Origin: Halicephalobus mephisto
Taxonomy: Eukaryota; Nematoda; Chromadorea; Rhabditida; Panagrolaimidae
Length of the DNA stretch: 64,000 nucleotides
Direction of reading: 5' to 3'
Assembly (NCBI GenBank): GCA_009193035.1
Contig: SWDT01000099.1
Location: 310,001-374,000 of the forward strand
The notes beneath the pieces were generated by a model that worked only from the letters and a program-made list of their open reading frames with translations, was not told where the DNA came from and ran no database searches. Below, one piece after another: positions 54,501 to 64,000 of this stretch. The first letter of the stretch is position 1. Every line of letters begins with the position of its first letter. A program made the position numbers and the translations under genes.

Positions 54501-57500
54501 GATGTCTTTCGAGTAACTAATACGGCTCTTGACTAGATGGCACAAGATCGAGATTGCGCAAATTGTTGTCATTGTTCCGGAAACACTTGACCTTTTTATG
54601 GCGAAATTGGGATAGATGATATTTTTATAAAATTCAAGTAATTTATTTTTAGTTTTAAAATTAAATAATTTCAAAATTCTATAAAGTTAAATAACTTTGA
54701 AATTTTTTAAAATTACTTAAAAATGAAATTTTATAGTTTTTGGTCTTGAGTGGAAAATTTTGAAAATTCTTGTCGAGACAATTTCTGACTTTTATATTAA
54801 AAAATTTAACTTTTTACAGTAATACAATTCAAAATATTATAATTACTGTAAACATTCTTCAAAATTATGTAAATTTTAGTTTTTTGGTCCTGGGTGGAAA
54901 ATTTTAAAAATTCTTGCTAAGACAATTTTTAGAGATTTATGCTGAAAAGTTGTATTTTTTATAATTTTATAATTTTTTGAAAGTACTAAAAATTAAGCCA
55001 AAAACGAAAAGGGCCTGTGGAGAGAATTTTGGAACAGCTACTCACTTGTGGATCGTTTAGTGGACCATTCATAACCATTTTGGAAGAAAGAGGACCCTTG
55101 CGAGTAGTCCAGAATCCTGGGAGTTTTGTGGCCTATGGAATTGTGTCGCGTTTTTCATTTCCGATTGTTGCTTTGCGCAAAGCGTTAGTCATCTTAAAAT
55201 GGCAGAAGAAGATTGAATGACTGGTTAGGGAATAATGTCAGATGGTCAAGATATGACTTTTAAATTTCATCAAAAAATAAAAAATTTTAAAAACAAGGGA
55301 TTAACCTGATTTGGCAGGTGTTTTGAGGACGGTGTTCTTTTGATTGAGGTTCAGTTGGAAAACGAGGAATGACTGGCCGGGGAGAGGGACATGTCATGGA
55401 CCAGCGCGAGACAATATGTCAAAAAGGAACTGAGGTCGTTGTTCGGACAAGTTCCGAGGACAAACCTGTAAATTAAATCCACGGTCAATTGGGTCTATTC
55501 CGGAAGACGAAAAACCGATCATATTGACTTTTGACAAGATTATTATTGATGGATAACCAACAAGCTCAAAATTCCATTAAGCATTCTCATAGATTTGACA
55601 GGTTTTGATAGATAGCTTAAATTAGTCCCGGTGCTAAATCAAATTTTTGGGAAATTAGGAATAATTGAGTTTTTTAGGTTTGAAAATAATTCAATTTTTA
55701 GAAAATCAAAAATGTTTTTTTTAAATTAAAAATATTCAACTTTTAGGAAATTAACAAATTTTGGAAGTTTAAAAATATTTAAATTTAAAAAAATTGAAAA
55801 TATTTTAGATTTAAAAAATTAAGGATTTTTGAATTTAAAAAAATTGAAAATATTTTAGGTTTAAAAAATTAAGGATTTTTGAATTTTAAAAAATTGAAAA
55901 TATTTTAGGTTTAAAAAATTAAGGATTTTTGAATTTTAAAAAATTGAAAATATTTTAGGTTTAAAAAATTAAGGATTTTTGAATTTTATTGTATTTAATA
56001 AATGCATGACATTGAGGATTTTTTGGCATCAGTTTTTGGCCATAAATCAATCCGGAATTTTGATAGATTGATTCCCGACGAAAACCCGCATTTTGACCGG
56101 TCAAGAGTGGCAGAAAAAGAAGACTCGTTGAACTAACAAGGACCCTAGAAACAATAGATTTATAATAATAGACTACTGTAGGAAAAAGCAGAATTTTTAA
56201 TTTTAGTGAATATTTGATTTTTACCAAATATTTAAAAAGATTTTCTGGATTAAGAGATCCGCAACGATCCAGAACAAAATCCGACACTTTTTGAAGTGAA
56301 GTTGCCCTAGAATTAGGGCCTTCGGTAAATGAAAACTTGAAAAAAGGGATTTGTACGTTTAGAAGGATAATTCAGAAGGTAATTCAACCGTGGAATTCTT
56401 CGTTAATGAGCAAATTAGCTCGTCTTCGAGAAGCTTCCCTAGTTACGGTATTTCAGAAAAATTTTATTTTATAAAATTTAAGTAATTTTAGAAATTTTTA
56501 AAACCGCAAAAATATTTAATTTTATAATTTTTGGTCCTAAGTGGAAAGTTTTGAAAATTCGTGTTGAGAAAAATTTTTGGAAATTTTATAATAAAAATAT
56601 TTTTATAATTTTAGATAGATTAAATTTAAATTATTTTTTGTTTTCGGTCCTAAGTGGAAAGTGTTGAAAACTTGTATTGAAAAAAATTTTTGGAAATTTT
56701 ATAATAAAAATATTTTTTATAATTTTAGGTAGAGTAAATCTAAATTGTTTTTTGTTTTTGGTCCTAAGTGGAAAGTTTTGAAAACTTGTATTGAAAAAAA
56801 TTTTTGGAAATTTTTATCATAGTATATTTATGAAGAGAAATTACAGTAATTTATCCTATCGAGAGATTTTGGAAAGGATAATTTTTCTTGTTTTAAGATA
56901 AATTGGGCAATTGAGGATTCTCCTAAGCTTAAATGGACAATAGTTTGTACAGTTACCCAAAGCCAATCTGAACCCTGGACAGCTGATGAGAAAACAGGCG
57001 GTTCCCGAAAATTCATGGCCACCCGGCTTGCGCAAACACTTGTCTTTTTAAAAGCCGCCTTTTTGAATTTGAAACAAAATTGACCTTTTTAAAACTGTCA
57101 AATATATTAAGTTAAAAGTCTTTTGAAAATTATGTAAATTAAAACAAAAGAAAATTAAAAATTGTCAATTTTGAAATGTAACTAAACGGGATAATATAAA
57201 AGATTTGCCGCCAGCTGCCGGTTTTGGGACATGATTTGGTTCAAAGAAGATGCGCCAAAAGCGAAAGCCCAATTAGTTAAGCAAGAAATCCCTTCCGGGA
57301 ACGGCAAGTTTCGGATTGCCCCATGGAGACGAATTAATGCAATATTATTGAACCATTAGGGATATTTAACTTTCAAAAATAAAAATCTCAATCATCTACT
57401 TTTTAAAAATTAAAAAAATTAAAAATTTTCTTGTCAAAAAAATTAAAAACTTTCGTGTTAAGACAAAAGTTTATTTATTTTATAAAAATTTACAAAAATT

Positions 57501-59305
57501 AAAAACTTTCTTGTTAAAAAAATTTTGTAAAAAATAAAAAAAATTCATAAATTAAAAAAAATTTGTAGGTTTAATGAAAAATAAAAAAGAAAAATTCATA
57601 AATTTGATAAAAAATAAGAAATTTCAAATTTTAAAAATTCATAAATTTAATAAAAAATAAGAAATTTCAAATTTAAAAAATATAAAAAAGAAAAATTCAT
57701 AAATTAAAAAAAATAAGAAATTTCAAATTTTAAAAATATAAAAAGAAAAATTCGTAGATTTTTAATGATAGAATTTTAAACCTCAAATTTTGACCATGAA
57801 CTTTGATAAAATGGGACACAATGATTTGGAAGAGCGATGGAGGATAATCTTGCTCGGGAGCCGAAAGCGCAAAATTGCGTGAAGAGCCTTTAAAAATTTT
57901 AAAATGATTGAATTCATCGAAAAATGGTCAAAATAGATTTACTCAAGATTCAAGTGGAAATTTTCATGTTTCAGGACGTTCTGATAGACAACAAAACTCG
58001 GAGAGTTCTGAAATTCATTCTGCATACAAATGTCCCTGGACATTACGACTTTGGAATCTATGCAAAATGCAATTTCTCAATCCAAGTCCCTGGAACCAAC
58101 ACCTGCATCAAAACTGAATCAAAGGTGAGTTTCGAAAAAAGTAAAAAAACACCAGGTGGGGAAGGAAATTCATAAAAAATCCAACTTTGAAGATTTTCGT
58201 TTTGAAAAAAAATAAAGTTCAAATTTGCAAATTAATTTTTAAATTAAAAAATCCCGGTTTTTTTAATATTTTTTAAAAATATTTTTTAAATTTAAAAATT
58301 TCAATTTTTTTTAATACTTTTAAATTTTTAAATTTTAGAACTCTTTAAAAAATAATTTTGACTTTTTTGAAAAAAAGTATTTTTAACTTTTTCTTGAAAG
58401 ACGTTTAATTATTTTCTAAAATTAATTTTGATTTTAGAAAATCTTCAAAGTACTTTTCATTTTTTGAATATTCTTAAGTAATTTTAGAATTTAAAGAAAA
58501 ATTAAAAGTATTTTTAAAAAAATTAAAGATATTTAAAAAAATTAAAAATATTTTTGAAAAATTAAAGATATTTTAAAAAATTTAAAGATATTAAAAAAAG
58601 TTAAAAGTATTTTTGAAAAGTTAAAATATTTTTGAAAAAATTAAAGATATTTAAAAAAATTAAAAGTATTTAAAAAAATTAAAGATATTTTTGAAAAATT
58701 AAAGATATTTAAAAAAATTAAAAATATTTTTGAAAAAATTAAAGATATTTAAAAAAATTAAAAATAGTTTTGAGATTTGATGAGTTTTTAAAAGTATTTT
58801 TAATTGTTTTTAAAAATACAAAGACCATCTGGCAGATTTGTCTCGAAACGAAAACAGCACCTGGGATGTCATAGAAAATGTTTGCACGCGACCTGAATTG
58901 ACCCATTGAGTGGCCATTTTGATTTCAGGCTGTCAATTTGGTTGAGCTTTGCGCAATGAGATAATTGGAACTCTGATGTGGTTTTATGGATTTTTCCGAG
59001 AAAAATGACTAGTCAAAAATTACACAGATGCTAATTATGTAATAAAAAATTTTCAGCTAGAAGAGTTTCGACAAATTTTTTTGACTCCAGATGAAGAAGG
59101 AGGAGAAATTATTAAACCAGTCGTTTTGAATAAAAGTTCTACCAATGGAGGAGAAAATCCCTTCGGATCAACTTTTTGTTACGGTAGGGAGCAGGTCATA
59201 ATGGAAGTCCTCGACAAGAGCTTCATAGCTACAGTAATCATTTATGGCGATCAATCTGGATCCGTCGACGAGTCCACCGACGAATCTTTGGACATTTCTG
59301 ATTAA
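45520..59305 (+). CDS. PHAF1 (C16orf70/UPF0183), phagophore assembly factor
   Basis: Human PHAF1 with BCAS3 binds phosphoinositides at the phagophore during selective autophagy. Exons 45520-45672, 45716-45799, 46335-46645, 47029-47362, 57975-58124, 59057-59305 join in frame to 426 residues (human 422). Conserved blocks in order: LEFEVLPESSLRNDILEL, LLKLIEVFDFKNITLKYC, GATLPGVYDEEQKMYLLKW, MMIYSGNNP, LGDTEQSVLSALGAPNKVF, FFNYFTLGT joined to DVLIDNKTRRVLKFILHTN, VPGHYDFGIYAKCNF, IIKPVVLNKSSTNGGENP, FGSTFCYGREQVIMEVL, FIATVIIYG. The join across the 10,612-bp intron 4 (47363-57974) is supported by phase and by continuous similarity to the human protein. That intron holds the LRR gene on the other strand and a SINE. 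The acidic C-terminal tail (DESTDESLDISD) is an addition. Confidence 0.94.
46692..46970. repeat. Two copies of the dispersed GC-tipped repeat in PHAF1 intron 3
   Basis: 46692-46770 and 46843-46970: GAATTCCCGCGCAAAGGACG, AATGGTAAATCTGGCAATTT, GAATTGACTCGCTCTG, TCACTCGCGTTTTTACC. Same orientation as the 27.7-kb copies. Confidence 0.8.
47363..48674. other. 5' end of PHAF1 intron 4
   Basis: AT-rich intronic DNA. 47640-47960 has two ~125-bp imperfect copies containing TCTTGAAATTTTCGAAAG and CCAGAATCCAATAGGAGATT. The SINE is inserted in the second/third of these. No exon supported before the LRR gene. Confidence 0.6.
47971..48340 (+). mobile_element. tRNA-derived SINE with 12-bp target-site duplication
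   Basis: The 5' ~72 bp look like a tRNA gene: GCCGGGAGTGGTGCAGAGGC (A-box-like GTGGTGCAGAGG) and CAGGTTCGAATCCC (B-box GGTTCGAATCC). The body is unrelated (AGCGGACCCGTAACAGG, two copies of CCCYTGTGGTTAGTGG). The 3' end is a (TTTTATC)3 tail. Flanks TTTCCAGAATCC at 47959-47970 and 48341-48352 are identical, marking the insertion site. The stems are imperfect, so it is not a working tRNA. 370 bp, GC-richer than the intron around it. Confidence 0.88.
48675..51058 (-). CDS. Leucine-rich-repeat single-pass transmembrane protein, nested in PHAF1 intron
   Basis: Cell-surface protein, ligand unknown. Exons 51058-49803 and 49245-48675 join in frame to 608 residues. Signal peptide MVLRSLLLFILFSGGFGHS; LRRNT cysteines CPIECECEYL; about 14 LRRs (for example LTHLNLRGNHIDQL, LEHLDLSHNRLSSLP, LKSLNLAHNKITELP, LEVVDLSRNQI, LKVLDISHNLL) from about 90 to 420; LRRCT begins NPLDCRC; TM helix LIILLISLLVAITIVSLLII (about 510-532) followed by a stop-transfer SCSKKQKYK. 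The ~75-residue cytoplasmic tail is Ser/Pro-rich and ends in PPPPPGSMFVTF, a possible PDZ-binding end. No Ig or TIR domain. It resembles nematode extracellular-LRR proteins (LRON/PAN-1/DMA-1-like) but I cannot assign an orthologue. The ATG is 2 nt after CTTTTAG. Codons are AT-rich compared with other genes here. Confidence 0.9.
51465..51932. repeat. Three successive copies of the dispersed GC-tipped repeat
   Basis: 51465-51597, 51668-51756 and 51831-51932. Each runs GAGAGCGAGTTGATTTTCGT or similar, GTGATTTGCCAAATTTATCG, CTCGCCCTTACGCGGGAATT. Orientation is opposite to the 27.7- and 46.9-kb copies. Confidence 0.75.
52124..52327. mobile_element. Short inverted-repeat (MITE-like) element, 204 bp
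   Basis: Left arm TAATTTGCCTGGACAAATTG, AAAAATGAACAACTT pairs with right arm AAGTTGTCAATTTTTCAATT, TGTTCGGGCAAATTA over about 35 bp with few mismatches. The interior is AT-rich and noncoding. No clear target duplication. Confidence 0.6.
53371..53569. repeat. 31-bp tandem repeat, about 6 copies
   Basis: Units ACTAGTTTAACTTTATAAAT plus GGATCAAAAAT, the last two truncated. Confidence 0.85.
53940..54320. repeat. AAAGTTGA/GTCAAAGTT short-period repeat
   Basis: Some twenty imperfect units of about 18-20 bp, e.g. TTGATTGTCAAAGTTCGAA and TTGATAATCAAAGTTGAC, forming a ~380-bp block with strong strand asymmetry. Confidence 0.8.
55771..55982. repeat. 50-bp AT tandem repeat, 4.3 copies
   Basis: AAGGATTTTTGAATTT recurs at 55821, 55871, 55921 and 55971, with AAAATTGAAAATATTTTAGG and TTTAAAAAATT between. 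Nearly perfect, so recent. Confidence 0.9.
56525..56815. repeat. ~115-bp repeat with GGTCCTAAGTGGAAAG, 2.5 copies
   Basis: TTTGGTCCTAAGTGGAAAGT, TTGAAAACTTGTATTGA, AATTTTTGGAAATTTTATA recur near 56533, 56647 and 56757. The same GGTC(C/T)TGAGTGGAAAATTTTGAAAATTC phrase occurs at 54740 and 54890 and, in the 154-bp array, at 39 kb. Confidence 0.75.
58500..58780. repeat. AT-rich tandem repeat in PHAF1 intron 5
   Basis: Some eight units of AAAAAATTAAAGATATTT and AAAAATTAAAAGTATTTTTG, 30-40 bp each, within the 932-bp intron. Confidence 0.75.
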
Positions 59306-60885
59306 GTCTTTCTGGAAATTTTGAATTTTTGTGATTTTTAAAATTAAAGTGTTTCGAAAAATTCGTTTTTTTTAATTTTTAAATTTAAAAATAGTGAATT
59401 TTCAAAATTTTTAAACTTGGTTTAGTTCGTTGTTTTGTTTCAATTCCGAAAATTACGAAATTTAAAAAATTTTTACTTTAAAATTTAAAAAAAATTGAAT
59501 TTTAAAATTTAAAAAAAAATTGATTTTAATTTTTGACGTTCTGTTCCGAAAGTTGATAGATTTTTGAAAAAGTTTCTCCCTGATATTTCGAAATATTTTT
59601 AATAATTTAGTTTTATTAAAAAATTAAATTTTAAAGAAAATTTTTTTTTTGGAAAATTATCTTCGGGATCTTGGCGTTCTGTTCTGGGACTTTTTAGGCC
59701 AATTTTTCGATGAAAATGTTCCTTTTTTGAAATATTTTTAAATTTCTTTCGTTTTTTCGATTTTAAAAAACTCTCTGAATTTGATAGAAAATTATTAAAA
59801 TTCTCTGAATTTAGTAAAAATTTATTAAAATTCTCTGAATTTAGTAAAAAATTATTAAAATTCTGTATTTTTTTTGATTAAAAAATTAAAAAAAACGAAT
59901 TTTTTCAAAACACTATTTCTTAAAATTCGAGCTGGATTCGATGACTGTCTCTGAATGTAAATAACGATGTATAATAAACCATGCCATATGGATTGCTTTC
60001 AATTTCAAACATACTGTATTGTGATTTTATTTTTCGATATATGGAAGTTTTCAAAAATCTTCGAAAATTTCAAAGTTGTTTAAAAAAGTAAATTTTTAAC
60101 GATTTTAAAGTTATTTTTTGGAAGAATTCACTACTGTTTAATGGTTACTGTAGTAAGGGAGGAATTAAGTAATGGTGATTTTAACGATTACGGTAAATTG
60201 CAAATTTTAATTTTAAAAAAGTTTAAAAATTAAAAAATTTTTAAAAAAATTAAAAAAGTTTAGAAAATTAAAATTAAAAATTACTTTTATTTTCGGATTT
60301 GATGATTTTTTACTAAGTAGAATATTCTAGAAAAGTAATTTACAAAAATTTTAAATTTAAAAAAAATTTTATTTGAAAAAAATTAATTTTTTCGAAATTC
60401 TTTAATAAACCGTATATTGCTCTTACAACCTTCCGATACAATTGCTGATTATAGTTACAGTATGAATTAAAAATGAGAAAATTTAAAATTTAAATTTTCC
60501 AATGCCTGAGGCGAAAAATCCATAAATTTTTCAGATTACTTAAAACTTCAAAAATGAGACCAGTATTTGTTTATTTATTATTTTAAAAAATCATTACATT
60601 AGTTATTTATTTGAATGATTTTTTTAAATAAAATAAAAATTACGAAATTCAAAAAAAATAAAAACGAGCGAAAGCCCCGATTTTCCTTTTGAGACCAGTC
60701 AAATTCCCTTGTCTGTTCTGACAAAATTGATCGTTGGTTTTTGGCTCGCCACCTTTAGTTTCTCGACACAAAGCCTAGCGCTGTTTTCATCAACTTTCTT
60801 GTTTAGGAAAGTTGGGGATTCTGCGTAACGGCAACGATAACTGACTTCGGAAGTAGCGGCAGAAGCCGCTTGGCCGATTTCGGCA
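59306..60885. other. Intergenic region between PHAF1 and TRAPPC8
   Basis: 1.6 kb. PHAF1 3' UTR first (AATTAAAG near 59343; AATAAA near 59972). 59765-59870 has three ~30-bp units TTAAAATTCTCTGAATTTAG. AT-rich until about 60660, then a GC-normal block 60660-60885 with AAAACGAGCGAAAGCCCCG that probably holds the TRAPPC8 promoter and leader. No acceptor lies just before the TRAPPC8 ATG. No other gene seen. Confidence 0.55.
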
Positions 60886-63800
60886 ATGAGCACCGCTTCC
60901 GAGACGTCCAATGTCCCCAGCGGCAACGGCGAATCTGTGGTTCAGTCCTGTGGCTTCCATCCTCTCGTTGCCGTTCTTTCGTCGTCAGGAGCTGATGACA
61001 TCTGTAAGAAGAACAATCTGTCGAGTTTCGCGGATTTATTGGCTCCGTTTTCGAGTGTGAATTTTACTATAAAGGTGAGATTTCGTAATTTCATCGATTT
61101 CATATATGAAATCCGAAATTTCAGGATCCTGCGGGAGTTCAGTTGTCGTCAAAGAGCAAGCTTGATTTCCGGGATATTGCGAAATCTGGATGTCTGTGGA
61201 GTCTGACTGTTTTGCCATCAGTTCTGGATCAGGTTTGTTTTTTTAAATCCACGCATGTAGTTTTCACGCTGTGGCTTACTGTGGCTTCAGGGTCCAATAT
61301 CCATGCGATAGCATATCCCAATCATCATAGGCGAATCCAGGGGTCTTCCGCGAGATTCCAAACGGTTGACTAGTTTTAAATCGCCTACATTTTTAGAAAT
61401 TTTTCGACTTGTACTGCAAATTCTAGAAATCCGCCCCAGAACAATCCCATACCAACTTTTATTTTTTGTAGTAGTGTGATTTCTAGGTTGTTTCATCTGT
61501 AGCTGCCACGAATCCTCCAGAAGACATCTGGTCATCGGCATTTCGAGATGCATTTTGTTATTGGTTAGAGCCCACTGAACATGACTTCTTCAAAGCTTAT
61601 CTTTCTTGCATTTTCGTAGTTTCTGCAGAGGAAGAAGATCCTATGGGAGAGCTGGCCAGACTTGTCCAGAAACAGAATACTCAACAGCATGGAGGAGCCG
61701 AGTCCGCGACTGTCCTTGGTCCGGCTCACTGTAGTTCTCCAAAATGGTTTTTGCCGAATATTCTGAAGCATTACGTGGTCCTTCATGACGTTTCTTCTGG
61801 AAGCGAAGACAAAGCCATCGAAATCCTCAACAAAGTTTCCGCCATGTATGGAAGTGATTGCTGTCAATTGTTGAAGGTGAATTCGTCGAAAGAAGAAACC
61901 AATTTACCTGATCCATGGCATCAGATTTTGGAACAGAGATATCGAGGACTCGAGACTGGACTGGAACTAGCGAGGAAGAGACTGATGGAAGCGAATTCTG
62001 GCACAAACGACTCGGGAAGGACTCAGAACAATTCTCCAACGTCTTTGCCAATTTCAGCCACTATATCGTCTTCCATTCCAACTCCTGTTTTTTCAACGAA
62101 TTCAGCCGCAGCAGTGCCTTCTGTGTCATCACTGCCTGTTTCCTTGTCAGCAAATAACGGGTCTTCTTTGTTGGAAAATTCCTTTCTGCCAAATTCATCG
62201 AGACCGTATGGACAGTATCTCCTGACATCTGACAGAGAAGAAATTAAGAATTTTGTTGAGAAATTTGTTAAACAATCCCTAATTCCTTTTGTGGAAAAAC
62301 AAATAATTGCTCAAAATGACGTACTTCAAAATAGAAGAGGAATCGGAAAATCATTCACAAATGTCAGAAAATGGCTAAGTTCGGCTTCAACTCCGGCATC
62401 AGGACAACCTGTAAGTTATGGACCTGAAAGTACAGAAATTCAAACAAGAAGATTAGCAGATTTGGCTTTTTTATTTGGACTTTATGGTTTTTCACATTCA
62501 TTATATCAATCTGTTAAAAAAGATTTTGCAAGTAATAATGCGAGATTATATCAAGCTGGAGCTTTGGAAATGGCTACATTATCGTTTTATTTGTCATCAA
62601 ATCAAGTATCATCAAAACAACTTCCAATACGGTATCTGGATACGGCATTAGATTTTTATATGAATGATTGCATGTAAGTTTGTATTTTTTTATACAGTAA
62701 TTGTTTTATTAGAATAGTTTTTTTTAAACTTGTGCTGATTTTTAAATTATTACCAAGATTAACATTGGAATCAACTTATATTTTTATATAACAATTATAT
62801 AGATCGACCTAGTCGAGTGTTGCGAACAAATTGCAAGTTTTGATTTTAATTTGATCTATCTACTTGGATGTTGCGAGCAAATTGCAGATTTTAATTTTTT
62901 TTATCTATTTACCTGGATGTTGCAAGAAAACTGCAGATTTTAGTTTTAATTTGATCTATCTATTTGGATGTTGCAAGAAAACTGCAGATTTTAGTTTTAT
63001 TTTTATCTATCTGGATGTTGCGAGCAAATTGCAGATTTTAACTTTAATTTGATGTTGACTTGTGTACTTAAAAGTTGCAAGAAAACTGCAGCTTTTAGTT
63101 TGATTTTAATTTCGATCTTAGTACTGTTTTTGATTTAACTGATATATCAACTTTATTACCAAAACATGTTAAAAAAGTAAAGCTACGAAATGGGAAATAC
63201 TGTATGGAACCAACTATTGTAGATCCAATTTTTGTGTATTTAAATAATATTATTGTAGACAGCCAATGTTGGCAGTGAGATGTGTTATTATATCGGTGGA
63301 AATTTTATCAAGATTATCTATGAATATTGAAGCTGCAAATCAACTAATACGTCTTACATCAAATCGTCTAACACAAGGTTCTAATTCAGCAAATTTATCT
63401 GATTTATTTTCTGGTGTTTTATTGGAAAAATCAGCAACTTTATTTTTACATTCAAAAAATTTTCGAAGAAGATCATTTCATCTTGTTTTGGCAGGACATA
63501 GATATTCTCAAGCTAATCAACGGTCAATTGCTCTTAAATGTTACAATAATGCCGCTGGGGAATACCTGGATAAAGGATGGCAATTTGCGGAAGATCATAT
63601 TCTTTTTACTTTGTCTCATGGTTCGGATGATCCTAGATTTCAAACAGATTGTGTTACGAAATTGATTAAACCTTGTGATAATAGGATTTTAGATGAACAA
63701 ACTCAAACAACTTTTATTGAATATTATATAAGAACATTGTCGAAAAATGGATTCAATGATACTGTGTTTGTTATACCGTTATTGGATTCAGAAAGTATTA

Positions 63801-64000
63801 AAATTATTTATGGTGAAAAACCAGAAAATATTGAAAATGAAATAAATGAGAAAATTAAATATCCAGATGATGAAATAATTACATGGGAAGATTTGGAACG
63901 AGCAGCATTTCATGCAACTGCTGGTAAAACTAAACCTTTTTTGAGAGAATGTCCAATGTTTTCTAATAATTATACGAAAAATCATATTAAAAAAGAAACT
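60886..64000 (+). CDS. TRAPPC8 (TRAPPIII subunit, Trs85), 5' half, runs off window
   Basis: Subunit of the TRAPPIII tether/Rab1 exchange factor in ER-Golgi traffic and autophagy. Exons 60886-61074, 61125-61232, 61487-62673, 63259-64000 (open at the window end) join in frame to 742 residues; human TRAPPC8 has 1435. Early blocks FADLLAPFSSVNFTIKDPAG and SKLDFRDIAKSGCLWSL, then WSSAFRDAFCYWLEPTEHDF, match the family N-terminus. The TRAPPC8 middle region has TSDREEIKNFVEKFVKQSLI, PFVEKQIIAQNDVLQNRRGI, and in exon 4 MLAVRCVIISVEIL and LVLAGHRYSQANQRSIALKC, GWQFAEDHILFTL, close to the human LAGHRFSKAGQ and GWSLAEDHINFT segments. A Ser/Thr/Pro spacer (about 225-280) is nematode-specific. Codons become much more AT-rich from about 62210. 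Intron 3 contains a ~49-bp tandem repeat. Confidence 0.92.
62826..63110. repeat. ~49-bp tandem repeat in TRAPPC8 intron 3, about 5-6 copies
   Basis: GGATGTTGCRAGMAAAYTGC recurs at about 62866, 62915, 62966 and 63013, with AGATTTTAGTTTTAATTTGA and TCTATCTATTT between. Partly open in one frame only because the period varies; not coding. Confidence 0.85.

Larger units (their letters stand above)
51059..57974. other. Remaining PHAF1 intron 4 / upstream region of the LRR gene
   Basis: 6.9 kb with no supported exon. The first ~240 bp are the LRR gene's 5' region. GC-tipped repeats lie at 51.46-51.93 kb, an inverted-repeat element at 52124-52327, tandem repeats at 53371-53569, 53940-54320 and 55771-55982, and GTCCTAAGTGGAAAG repeats at 56530-56800. 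Between them are short blocks of normal GC content without open frames or splice logic (about 55010-55210, 55310-55510, 56040-56110, 56290-56450, 57190-57345, 57790-57890), perhaps regulatory. Confidence 0.55.

Noticed and set aside
55017..55220. A 67-residue plus-strand frame inside the PHAF1 intron
   Set aside because: Tempting composition, but no flanking acceptor/donor in phase and no recognisable homology.
62864..63052. A repetitive 62-residue frame with C-C-K-K-T-A-D-F-S-F repeats
   Set aside because: It is the translation of the ~49-bp intronic tandem repeat in TRAPPC8 intron 3.

Overview
The window is AT-rich nuclear DNA from a nematode. The evidence is a paramyosin gene whose protein reads almost like Caenorhabditis UNC-15, an Sre-type chemoreceptor, an orcokinin/NLP-14/15-type neuropeptide precursor, small introns ending in TTTCAG, and start codons that repeatedly lie 1-35 nt after an unpaired splice-acceptor sequence, as expected for spliced-leader trans-splicing. 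A degenerate TTAGGC (nematode telomere hexamer) cluster agrees. It is not C. elegans itself: introns reach 10.6 kb and the intergenic repeats are not ones I recognise. I cannot name the species.

Layout. 1-3369 (-): 5' part of a divergent MYST histone acetyltransferase, cut by the window start. 3990-5843 (+): Ariadne-1 RBR ubiquitin ligase. 8075-9955 (+): two-finger zinc-finger protein. 12058-13390 (+): Sre chemoreceptor, tail to tail with PRPF31 (13453-15001, -). 15318-16436 (+): stomatin-like protein 2, convergent with a CIB2-like EF-hand protein (16547-17254, -). 18896-20184 (+): La protein, convergent with the CAAX protease ZMPSTE24/STE24 (20330-21901, -). 22117-24103 (-): shugoshin, head to head with eEFSec (24270-25917, +). 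26983-28638 (+): MTRES1-like S4-domain mitochondrial RNA-binding protein. 29039-31222 (+): orcokinin precursor. 32664-38021 (-): paramyosin. 38.1-43.3 kb: gene-poor, with tandem repeats, pogo-like MITEs, a fold-back element and the TTAGGC cluster. 43314-43934 (+): myristoylated calmodulin-like protein. 44096-45283 (-): MADF-BESS protein. 45520-59305 (+): PHAF1, with a 10.6-kb intron that holds a leucine-rich-repeat receptor gene on the opposite strand (48675-51058) and a tRNA-derived SINE. 60886-64000 (+): 5' half of TRAPPC8, running off the window.

Most genes are housekeeping: RNA processing (La, PRPF31), protein maturation and traffic (ZMPSTE24, TRAPPC8, PHAF1), mitochondria (STOML2, MTRES1), chromatin and chromosome cohesion (MYST, shugoshin). 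Muscle and neural genes sit among them (paramyosin, CIB2, neuropeptide, chemoreceptor). They alternate in strand as divergent or convergent pairs. The only close same-strand pair is shugoshin-ZMPSTE24.

No clearly new multigene system was found. The least expected signals are a palindrome close to TTCATATATGAA that recurs mostly inside introns, a dispersed ~95-bp GC-tipped repeat with about 14 copies, a 40-bp GC-AG intron, decayed peptide units fossilised in a neuropeptide intron, and a MYST enzyme with arginine at the usual autoacetylated lysine. Exon joins were worked out by eye from splice sites, reading phase and family similarity. All joins stated keep the frame.
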